Positions 10,301 through 19,000 of a stretch of DNA of 64,000 nt are shown piece after piece. This DNA is from Tribonema minus (taxonomy: Eukaryota; Sar; Xanthophyceae; Tribonematales; Tribonemataceae): NCBI GenBank assembly GCA_017506865.1, contig JAFCMP010000124.1, positions 248,001 to 312,000 on the forward strand. The letters run 5' to 3'. Position 1 is the first letter of the stretch, and every line of letters begins with the position of its first letter. A program made the position numbers and the translations under genes. A model generated the notes under the pieces. It saw only the letters and a program-made list of their open reading frames with translations. It was not told the DNA's origin and did not search any database.

Positions 10301-12384
10301 TCACGAGCTGCTGCCGCCGAAGTTAGCGCTGATGGTCCTGCGCGGCTCCTCTGCGGGTAGGTATGTAAGCTCCCTATCCGTCTCGCTCACGCTTGCCTCG
10401 TTGAGCCGTGGAATTAGGTCAAACTGCTCCAGAAAGCGCTGGCCGCGGTCGTTGATGCGGTAGCTGAAGCCCAGGTTGGGGTCAAAGTAGCCGGCTGACC
10501 GGCGACTCTGTAAGAGCCATCATGGCAATGAGTTAATGTCAAGTCAGAGTCTGAGTGGAGATGCCTGCAAGTGGCTTTTCTCATCAAGACAAGCAGATTG
10601 GCAAGTGAGTCTGAGCTGTACCGGGTTGGGAGCGGGTTGCGGCAGGCACAGAATGCTCAGCTCAAGTGACACTATTAGCGTACTTGAAGTATCAGCAACA
10701 TGTGAGCATCATCATGACTGGGTCTACTTCAAGTTGATGTTGACGCTAATCACACACCAGGTCATGACAGTCACTGCGATTTTGCAGTTTGCAACGATGG
10801 ATGCTGCCAAAGTCACAGAGGTGAGGCATGGCATGGCACTGATGATGACAGCCACCGCCGCAGCTGCAACCCACTGCAAATACCGGACTCAGTTCTGTAT
10901 CATGAGGTACTAGAAGTAGTACTACAGTGGAACATCATGTCGTTAATCACACTATTGAAGAGGTTGAATTTCGCAATACTTGCAAGGCGCTGCTACTTGT
11001 AAATTTATCACATTACACTTAAGGCTGTGCAAATGCCAATTACATCAATGCATGACGACATAGCTCGATGTGCAGTATTCTGTGCGCTCGGGTGATGTCG
11101 AGACAACGCATCCAGTTACTTGCCGACATTTTCTGTTGTTTACCGAGATGCGGCATATTGACCAAGTGCAGCACATACAACCCAAGCTATCTCTGCAACG
11201 TGTGCATTTATCATATTCCTCTCGTGGATGTGAAAACAACCATTTCATCAATTCATGACGACATAACTTGTGCCTCAGTTGCAGCATCATGATCGTGCGA
11301 CCCAAGCATGCTGTACTTGACCCCGGCACACCACATCAACCAGATTTCATTTCTCGTCAGCGGCTGCCAATTGCACTCGGGCAGAAAATGAATAGTTCGC
11401 AAAGCGGCTACGCAAATTTCAATCAACAGGCACCCCCGCATCAAGGCCACGCACATGGTACTTTTTGCAGCAGGCCAAGGTCACAACTTGAAACGGCGCC
11501 CAAAATGGGAGCATTTGGCCATCAACTCAGCCACAGGGCACGGAGGCACTAGACACCAGGTGTCACCTGCACTGCCATTGGCATGGTAACCTACTGTGAG
11601 TGCTCCGCAGGTCCATGTAGTATTTTGGTATCACTTGCATATGCTGTTGATGCGTTGTGAGGTAGGGGTGCATGTGAGGCTACTGGCTATCTGGTTAAGA
11701 AGTCTGAAGAGATAGTGCGCAACCTTTTGTGGTACAGTTGGAAGTGCCCCTGTCTTAGCAGCGTGTGCAGAATCATATCATTTGTTGCAATGATTTAGGA
11801 GTAATTGTTGTGTAAGCTGCCAAGTATGAGCTGCAGGCATGGCCAGGTCTCGCTCGTGGCTGTTCCTACTGTTTCGCAGCCATCTGGATGTTTGGATGTA
11901 ATAATCAGCCACCAGGCTGGGAAGCCAGGGTTTCAACCTCCACACGACAAGAGGTCCAATGTATCGAGAGGTTAATTCGCGGGGTGCGGCAGCACGTGCT
12001 GTCCAAAGTGGCTACTACGAATGCAATATAACAATACAACAACCCCTAGCCGCTACGAATGTTGATGTTGAACAGCTCATGACAGGACGCAGCAGCACGG
12101 CGACAATCTGAAAACACCACCTCGTGCGTCACCACTGCTGAAGTTACCTCGATGATGGTGATCCCGCTCCAGCCACGCTTCGCAAGCACCAGCGCTGCGG
12201 CGTATCCCGCAGGTCCAGCGCCAACTATCACAGCTCCCCGCTTCTTCGAATCATCCGATATGGCCTGTGCTGGTGGAGACATGCTCGTCCTAGGGGTGGT
12301 GGTCATGGCCAACCTCGGCCGAGTAGCGAAAGCTGCAACGCCGTCCAATAATGCCCCTAGCAGCAACAGCGGTAGCCGCCGCAT
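1175..12384 (-). CDS. FAD-dependent monooxygenase, kynurenine 3-monooxygenase-like, plastid-type leader, complete 11-exon gene
   Basis: Predicted flavoprotein hydroxylase of the KMO/UbiH/PHBH class, which uses FAD, NAD(P)H and O2 to hydroxylate a small (often aromatic) substrate. I joined 11 exons with GT-AG introns; all phases agree and give 544 residues from ATG 12,384 to TGA 1,175. The three family signatures are present: GAGPAG (residues 55-60, FAD ADP-binding fold), VGADGVKS (DG motif, about 224-231, split by intron 3) and VGDAIHCFPPDLGQG (GD motif, about 400-414, split by intron 8), followed by NAALEDV. The leader has a hydrophobic core (residues 4-18) and then AFATRP, resembling signal plus transit peptides of complex red plastids. 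The end (about 522-537) is a hydrophobic helix, as in membrane-bound KMO. The substrate cannot be read from the sequence; other class A flavin monooxygenases remain possible. The stop of the APC7 gene lies 604 bases upstream. Confidence 0.9.
1888..2109 (-). CDS. FAD monooxygenase exon 10 (residues 424-497)
   Basis: Reads VLSECLDKCDDQIGSALRSY then QQQRAPDAKAI, the L-x-x-x-L, Y-x-x-x-R-x-P-D-A-x-A-I helix that follows the GD motif in KMO-type enzymes. Acceptor GCTGCAG, donor CAG|GTGAGG, phase 0. Confidence 0.92.
2949..2976. repeat. Interstitial TTAGGG-like repeats
   Basis: Imperfect TTAGGG/CTAGGG units next to the donor of the 30-base exon 9 of the FAD monooxygenase. Confidence 0.7.
2992..3021 (-). 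CDS. FAD monooxygenase exon 9, 30-base microexon (residues 414-423)
   Basis: Ten codons, GVNAALEDVA, between ATATGCAG and GCG|GTAAGT. They complete the conserved GQGxNxxLED run begun in exon 8, so this tiny exon is essential to the fold and would be missed by an ORF search. TTAGGG-like repeats lie just past the donor. Confidence 0.9.
3717..3827 (-). CDS. FAD monooxygenase exon 8 (residues 377-413)
   Basis: Carries AVLVGDAIHCFPPDLGQ, the GD motif that contacts the FAD ribityl chain. Acceptor TTCGCCAG, donor CAG|GTATGT, phase 0. Confidence 0.92.
4532..4601 (-). CDS. FAD monooxygenase exon 7 (residues 353-376)
   Basis: Short exon, SEWLTPEGCQEWVDGEGGAF and PPPQ, between ATCTGCAG and CAG|GTATGT. 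Phases match both neighbours. Confidence 0.82.
4939..5094 (-). CDS. FAD monooxygenase exon 6 (residues 301-353)
   Basis: Contains NIITWPSHEVWTKKTGPELF and AYLQASFPQLPLR, resembling the KMO stretch in which a WP/LP motif is followed by a helix and FPxxxP. Acceptor CTGCTCAG, donor CTGAG|GTGCGA, phase 2. Confidence 0.87.
5773..5876 (-). CDS. FAD monooxygenase exon 5 (residues 267-301)
   Basis: Reads VMSIPPGFKLAHNSTDDDVA. Acceptor CCTCCAG, donor GGCAA|GTGAGT, phase 2, which joins exon 6 in frame. It lies in the substrate-domain sheet and has no diagnostic motif of its own. Confidence 0.82.
6783..6882. repeat. Two-unit tandem repeat in intron 4
   Basis: A unit of about 50 bases containing TTCAGCACCAAAAACGTGCA occurs twice, nearly identically, in intron 4 of the FAD monooxygenase. 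Confidence 0.8.
7430..7595 (-). repeat. Echo of the exon 4 donor edge, FAD monooxygenase
   Basis: ATGATGATGCACCTTGT, which spans the exon 4 donor at 7,590-7,600, recurs at about 7,437-7,455. The second copy abuts an inverted copy of the dispersed 110-base repeat. Confidence 0.55.
7445..7566 (-). repeat. Dispersed ~110-base repeat, inverted copy
   Basis: Minus-strand copy of the unit also found on the plus strand at about 13,158, 13,945 and 27,548. The shared core includes CTGGGCTTTTTCGCGCCC, which can fold as a small hairpin, then TGAGCGAGAAT. No coding sense is evident; it may be a MITE- or SINE-like element. Confidence 0.75.
7596..7721 (-). CDS. FAD monooxygenase exon 4 (residues 225-266)
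   Basis: Begins GADGVKSLVRGKMAEWDKET, the DG motif that binds FAD and NAD(P)H in this family. Acceptor TTTTTCAG, donor AAG|GTGCAT, phase 0. Confidence 0.9.
7795..8315 (-). repeat. Short-unit array based on the exon 3 donor, FAD monooxygenase
   Basis: GCAGTGCTCACCACT-like units recur about a dozen times. On the minus strand the unit is the exon 3 donor context GTGGTGAGCACTGC, so the array looks like a run of decayed donor-site copies filling the start of intron 3. Confidence 0.65.
8316..8547 (-). CDS. FAD monooxygenase exon 3 (residues 147-224)
   Basis: Contains WVLRQEFLSLLHTEA and IRIVYGATCVDIQ, the R-x-x-L-x-x-x-L helix and following strand of the class A monooxygenase fold, and ends RLIV just before the DG motif. 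Acceptor AACGCAG, donor GTG|GTGAGC, phase 0. An open frame continues into the repeat array upstream, but the splice junction and phase fix the exon edge. Confidence 0.88.
8548..9015 (-). repeat. Echo array on the acceptor side of exon 3, FAD monooxygenase
   Basis: CACCCACTGCCCCACCCACT plus TTCTGC at the exon 3 acceptor (8,528-8,551) recurs at about 8,730-8,755, and the intervening GTGAGGGAGGGG...GTGCTGATGTAACAATG segment is repeated at about 8,575, 8,785 and 8,950. Confidence 0.75.
9540..10304 (-). repeat. Echo array on the donor side of exon 2, FAD monooxygenase
   Basis: The last ~40 bases of exon 2 with its donor (10,270-10,345) recur at about 10,080-10,140, 9,885-9,940, 9,665-9,740 and 9,543-9,605. 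Units are roughly 130-220 bp. Most copies keep a GTGAGT-like donor and the coding-like TTAGCGTTGATGGTCCTGCG. Confidence 0.85.
10305..10507 (-). CDS. FAD monooxygenase exon 2 (residues 80-147)
   Basis: Follows a TTACAG acceptor. It reads GYFDPNLGFSYRINDRGQRF, the region where KMO-type enzymes have RSINLALSxRG. The donor is TC|GTGAGT, phase 2. Its 3' edge is repeated four times in the next intron. Confidence 0.9.
12148..12384 (-). CDS. FAD monooxygenase exon 1 (residues 1-79)
   Basis: Starts at the only suitable ATG. It encodes the leader LPLLLLGALLDGVAAFATRP, a Thr/Ser/Pro-rich linker and the first Rossmann strand-turn-helix with GAGPAG. It ends GAG|GTAACT, phase 0. Confidence 0.92.
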
Positions 12385-12988
12385 GGTTTTTCAAACGGAC
12401 TTGGCTCCTGATCACCGCTGTTCCATCGGCCGCAAAGAGAATGTGTCTGCGTCACAGCGTTCCCGGAAGAACAGAACAGGGCCGGGGCATGATCCAACGG
12501 TCCTGAACGTTCTGGAGCATGCGAACTTCAAACTTTCCAGCTTGGCAAACTGGCTCTGTCCACGACCAGAAGTGCAGGTCCCGGTGGCTGGTTGATACAG
12601 TTGCCATGCGCATTGCGCGCTGTTTGCACGGTGTGACAAATATGGGCTTTTACCCATGTCTCCAAATCTTGAAACACATGTCATGCCCGCCATCCAGCAA
12701 ACGAATCAGCAGAGCAGCTTATGGATACCTACATGCAATGAGGCGGTCATGCCAGTTCATGGCTCACGATCAGCAGCGAGAAGGCAGACAGATGCCTTAG
12801 ATGCCTGTCGTGTTTCATTGCGAGCGCGATTCTTTTAAAAAAATTCACAGCTATTTTGCCATGCATCAAAATGTGCAAACCCACGGTTAAACAAGCTTAA
12901 CTCAATCACCTCATCATCAAGCAGTTTATTTACATGTCCGCTCGGTATTGGCATTCCGTGGCACTCTGTGGAAGGGGTCCCTGCCTTG
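12385..12988. other. Intergenic spacer between APC7 and the FAD monooxygenase
   Basis: About 600 bases between the APC7 stop and the monooxygenase ATG. It must hold the APC7 3' end and the promoter of the downstream gene, but no TATA-like box or polyadenylation signal stands out. Confidence 0.5.
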
Positions 12989-13024
12989 TTAGTACTCGTC
13001 GCTATCGTCGCCCCTGCCTTGCCA
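12989..13024 (-). CDS. APC7 exon 13, terminal (residues 717-727)
   Basis: Eleven codons, WQGRGDDSDEY, then TAA, after a GACAAAG acceptor. With exon 12 this gives DSEAMHQW, closely resembling the end of human APC7 (DSEAAQW). Confidence 0.85.
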   Translation of the reverse strand, partial: WQGRGDDSDEY

Positions 13025-16000
13025 CTTTGTCAAGAGCAAAGAGCAACGACAGTCAAGCTGTAGATGAGTGAATGATCACAGGTGTGACAGCTGCAGATTG
13101 TGTCTCTACAGTATGCACTGCATAACAGCTTATGCACATGCACTTTGTGTACATGTACAAAAGCGTTGTCATTGACACACTTTCAGACAGTCACACGACT
13201 TGTATATTCCCTACAGCAAGCTTCAAGTTAGATGCCATTCATCTGGGCTCTTTTGCGCCCTGAGCGAGAATTAATAAAAAGTAGAAAAGCGCCAGCGCCG
13301 CAGCAGGAGTTCCTGAAGTACATCCACATCACAACAGGTACAAGTGTTTTGAAAAACAAGGATGTATCCTGAAGTAGATCGCACACCTCTGAGCGCGCAA
13401 TGCCACCACCAAAAGTGCTGTCAAAGGTGCTGTCAAGTGGGAGCCCTGTGACTCCTGTAGTGCCCTAATGCAGGCCACCAGCTGCACTGAAACAACCTTG
13501 TGCTACCCCTAGACAGGCAATTACTAACAAGGGGTTCACATCATAATATGTGCAGCAATGGGGCAGGAACATAGAACGACGATCAACCTCCATTTCTGGC
13601 ATTTGTGTGGCCACACGCACTTCTGAACGGTGAGCAGATGCACGTGATGACAGAGCACTAAAAGAAGTGAGAGTCCACCGAACACATACCTGATGCATTG
13701 CTTCAGAATCATCAAGTTCAAGTTGATCGTCATTGTCCCCGTCGCCATCAATGGTTGCATCTTCGTCGTCGAAGTCGGGGTCGAGGCCACGCAGAATCTG
13801 CAGACAACAAGAAGAAAAAGCGGTTCAACACACTTTACAGAGGCTACAGATCTGAAAAAAACTTTACTGACAAGTAGTGTGCTTCTAAAACAAAAGAAGT
13901 TTTTGTACACAACCACCTTGAGCAAAGATGTACATACATAACCTTCAGACTGTCACACGACATGTGGACCCCGTATAGCAAGCTTCAAGTTAGATTCCAT
14001 TCATCTGGGCTTTTCGCGCCCTGAGCGAGAATTGATAAAAAGTACACAACCTGTAACCTGCTGCAAGGTACACGCACGTTGGCAGATAGTTTGAGGGAGG
14101 GTCATGCACAAAGTGCCAGTGTGCGGCTCATTGCACGGAGAATGTCTGCATCACAAAACGTTGAAACTCTGCACAGCGGATGCCTCCTGCGCTCACCACA
14201 CTTTTAATGCCCAGGAGTCACAGGAAGTTATGCCAGCCTGAAGCAGAAGTGGGGGCAATAAATGACACCCCTGCTAGCACCAGCATCGCATCAGTGCAGC
14301 GCAAACAGTCAAAGTTCTACAGTGACGTTCCTTGAGTTGATGTGATGAGGCACCTGCGGCTCACACCAAGCCCCCTGAGTTTGTTTCTGGCAGTGCCGTA
14401 ACTTCATGTGTTGAGCCACTTCTCAATCGAGCAACACTGGAAGCCAAACGCCAACCAAATCGCTCTGCCTATCACCTCTCGCCCTTGCCCTAACGCTGCA
14501 TTTCTGGATCATCTTGCTCCTCAGCGGTCACAGCAGCGCGGAAAGATTGATTGATAACAAATCAGTACTGCAGCCAGTACTGTTCAAAAAGTGCAGACTG
14601 CTCTCAAGCGTGCAAAGCTACAGCGCGCGCGCAACTTTTATACTTCCATGTGATGTCAAGCCTCCTCAGCCCGTCATGTCGCGACCTTACAAGCACGAAG
14701 GCGGCGCTATTGCAGCAAGGTGCCTAAAACTAGCAACACCTTCCAGCAGCACATGGCTTGCGATGCATCCATCCGCAAACAGTTCCAACATACCCGTTCC
14801 TGTCCTGTTGCCTGTTGAAGTTTGCAACTTGAAGTAATTGTTATTCCTGTGGCACGAGCATCAAACCTCAGTGCTCACCATGTCCAGCCTCATGAGCCCC
14901 TCCCTGGCAGCCTCATTGGCGCCCTTCTGTCGCGTGGCAATGTCGTTCATAGTTGAAGTACTTATTATTCCTGTTTCGTGGGCATCAAGCTCACCATGTC
15001 GAGCCTCCGAAGCCCCTCGTTTGCGGCCTATTCTGTTGCGTGGCAATGTGGTGCATCATTGAAGTACTTTCTATTTCTGTTTTTATGCATCAAACCTCAG
15101 TGCTCACCATCTCGAGCCTCCTGAGCCCCTCCTTCGTGGCCTCATTGGCGCTGTTCCGACTCGTGGCAGTGTGGTTGATAGTTGAAGTACTTGTTCCTCC
15201 TATATCATACGTATCGAAGCTCAGTGCTCACCATGTCGAGTCTCCGAAGCCCCTCCTTTGCGGCGTCGTTGGCGCTGTTCTGTCGTGTGGCGATGTGGTA
15301 GTACCTCAGCGCGTCATCGTAGCGGCGCGCCGCAACGCATGCGTCGCCCAGCTTCGTCGGTAGCGCGTCGGGCGTGCGACTGCAGTTATACGGACACATA
15401 AAATGTCCAGGGAGTGAGCGCGAGAGCAGCAGCAAACGGGATGTGTCTTGACTGAAGTACGATGATATGCCAGCGAACGGCGCATCGATACATGTACTGT
15501 TTTTTGAAGTAATTTTTACAGCATATGTGGCACGCTGCAGCGCACGCGTCGCCCAGCTTGGTCGGCAGAACATCGGGCGTGCGGCCGCAGCTAGACAGAC
15601 ACACAGAACGTCCAGGGACTGAGCGCGACAGCGGCAGCATATTGACGTCTATGGAAACGAATCAATTCCCGCTCACTCGCGCCTCAGCTATCAGCACTTG
15701 CATTTGGGTCCGCAAGGCTTACTGAGCAGCACTTCATGCTGCTTGTGTCCAACAACCAGCACATCCGGAAGGGCATGATTGACATGTTGAGGCGCTCTCT
15801 CTCGCTCACAGCGCCGAGCGCTGCCGCACTGTGACCTGAGCACTGCGCCCGGATGGCCTTGCTGAGCAGAACTTTGCACTCCTCGTGCTCGCCGGCGACC
15901 AGGCCGTCTCCACCTTAAGCTTCAACATGTCATCGCAACCTTGAACTTCGACTGAACCTTTCAGCCGCAACCCTCAACTTCAACACCAGACTTTGAAGTG

Positions 16001-19000
16001 CCAAGATGCAGACTCCAGTGCGCACCTGTTGGTCTCAAAGGCCTTGCTGAGCAGTACTATGCACTCCTCGTGCTTGCCGCCGACCGCAACTTTGAACTTC
16101 CCAGTCGCAAACTTGCACCTCATCATGAACCTTTCAGCCGTCACCTGGAACTTCAATATGGATTCTGCAGCAGCGCACGCACCTGTTGGTCTCAAAGGCC
16201 TTGCTGAGCAGCGCGATGCACTCCTCGTGCTCGCCAGCAACCGTGAGGCAGTCTGCCAGCGCCATAGACGCGCCAACGTGGCCGGGCTCCAGGGCGAGCG
16301 CTGCCTTGTAAGCCTGAGCGGCGCGGCCCGTCTCGCCCTTCACCTTACCGGTTTCCGCGAGCACTTTGCCCATGAGGACGAGGGGGTCCGCACGTGTCGG
16401 AAAGCGCTTCATCGCCTGCAAGCAGCGTAACATGCGTTGAGCTTAAACGCTGAAGTTGAAGTGTGCAAAAATCACTGTTTGAAGCTTTTAACATTGACTT
16501 TTCTGTGCCGCGCGGCCCGTCTCGCCCTTCACACTTGCCGTTTTACCATGCAGTTTGCCTATTGGGAAACGATGGCCCCCACACACGGGAAAGCGCTTCA
16601 TTGCCTGCAAGCGAACAAAATGTGCATGAACCTCACATTCCAAAATTTGTTGAAGTGTGTTAACAGCTTGTTGAGAGTGGTGGTTTCTTTTGCCGTTTTT
16701 CCCTTGCCCGTCTCCACGAACGCATTGCCGATAAGAGCGAGAATGTCCGCGTGAGCGGACAAGTGCCTCATTGGCTACGCACGGCCGCGCGCCAACACAC
16801 ACTTCAACCTCTGAGTTGCAGTTTAAAAAGCATGGTCGACATGCCCTCGTGCCCTGCGGCAGGTGCTCTTGCCGTGAGGGGGCTGCCTGGTTGAAGACCA
16901 TTTTGCCTTGGTGCGCAGGCGACCTTGCATTCAACTCCAATCCTGAAGTTCAGGCAGCAGCCCCCCTGTTGACTGTTTGCAGGCTCATGGAACCAGCAGA
17001 CAAGCGGCTCATGAGCGTACAAGTACTGATACACCAGGCCCGCAAGACTGTCTGCACCGTGCCGGCCAAGGTGTAGCACGTACTTAAATTTACTTCAACA
17101 TACACCTTGGAGTGCATGACACCGACACCCGCTTTAACGAGCACTACTTCAAGTTGAAGCTTGCATTGCATCATTCTTCGATAACGAGCAGCGGCCACTG
17201 TGCTTGCAGAATCGAAGTCCAAGTGCAAATGCGATGGAGAAGAGCCTCGCTGACACACCATGCTAGTGACTTGACTGAAAGCAGAAGTCAAGCTTACCGT
17301 GGCACCACGCCTCGTTCGATTGCGTGGCAAGTGCTACACAACTGCTGGTTCATTCTTCTGATTGTTGATCACAACGACCAAGTACCTCAGAGTATGCAAT
17401 TGAACCGTTGCGTGGGAGCGATCTGCGCTGCTTACTTGTTTTGCGGTAGATACCGCCTCGACGTGCTTCTTGGACTTCAAGTAGCACCGCACCATGCCCC
17501 CGTAGGAGACCATCTCCTGCGGTGGAGAGTCACACAAGGAAGTTGAACTTTGTCAGATTGAGGCGCAGAGATGGCAACACGTTTGACGGAACATTTCTGT
17601 TGTGCACGATTCTGCGCCCGTAGTAAAGCAGCTTATAAACAGCGTGCGTCAAAACAGCAATGTGTCAGATGTGATAGACTTCTTTATCGAAGTTGTACTT
17701 CACAGCCATTGAAGTTGTGGTCCACTGCAGCATGGCTAGTGCTTCTGCAGCCAGCAGCTCCCAACCGCCAAGAAGCAATGAAAGCAGAGCAGGCGCAGGG
17801 AAGCACTTGCAATGTGCTCAGCCACTGTTTTCAATGTACTAAACACAAACGTCAACCGCAGTAGCTTTCCCGTGTCAAGAACTAATCACTGTAGGAATCA
17901 TTCAAAGCGCCAGCACTGCGACTCCCGCCCTTCTGGCAGATGACGTTAGCCGCCGCATCAGAACTCATTTAGTGATTGCAGCAGTGATTGGTGATGACAG
18001 TAGTTTATCACAGTGAAATGAATGATTACACAAAGCGCAGTGGAGCACAAGCGCTGCGAACCTTGCAGATGGCCTTTGCCGCCGCATTGCATACAAGTCA
18101 TTGAAGCATAAATACTTCGCGGTGATCAACACTAATATGTCACAGCCAAAGCTGAAATCACACAAAGAAAGTGCAGTGAAAATTGTCACTGTGAAATGCG
18201 AGCACTGCGCACCTTGCAGATGGCGTTTGCCGCCGCATCAACTCATTCAGTGATTGCAGCAGTGATTGGTGATTACAGTGGTTTATCACAATGAATGAAG
18301 GATTAAACAGAGCGCAGTGGAGCACAAGCGCTGCGCACCTTGCAAATGGCGTTTGCCGCTGCATTGCATACTACGACTTAAGACATGGATACTTCGCAGT
18401 AATCACGGCTTATTTGTCACAACATCGGACGGGATCACACAAAGAAATTGCAGTGACCATCTGTCACCGTAAAGGGCAAGCTCTGCGCACCTTGCCGATG
18501 GCGTTTGCCACCGCATTGCATCCATTCCCCTCTACTACTTGGAGCGTGAATACTTCACAGTAACCAACACTTTTTTGTCAAAGCCACAGCTGAAATCACT
18601 AACAGAAAGCGCAGTGAAAATGCAAGCGCTGCGCACCTTGCAGATGGCATTTGCCGCCGCAAACGTCGACTGCGCCAGCTCGTAGAGCTCCTGCTTGTAC
18701 TGCGAGCGCGCGCGCATCAGCAGCGCCGGCGCAAAGCGCGGATTGCATAGCAGCGCTCGGTCGACAAAGGCGGTGGACTGCAGTGACAAGCAATGGCAGT
18801 GTCAGCAGCGGCAATGGTATTGTCAACAATGGCAGCAGCCGCAATGGCAGCAGTGGCAATGGTAGCATTGGCAACGGCTGTTCGAGCAATGGTACGGCAA
18901 TGGAAGCGATGGCAACGTCAGTGTCAGCAAGAACGGCAACTATGTGTTACTGTAGGCCTTTTTGTTGTGCCTGGCTTTTCTCTCATGTATCATCCGAACC

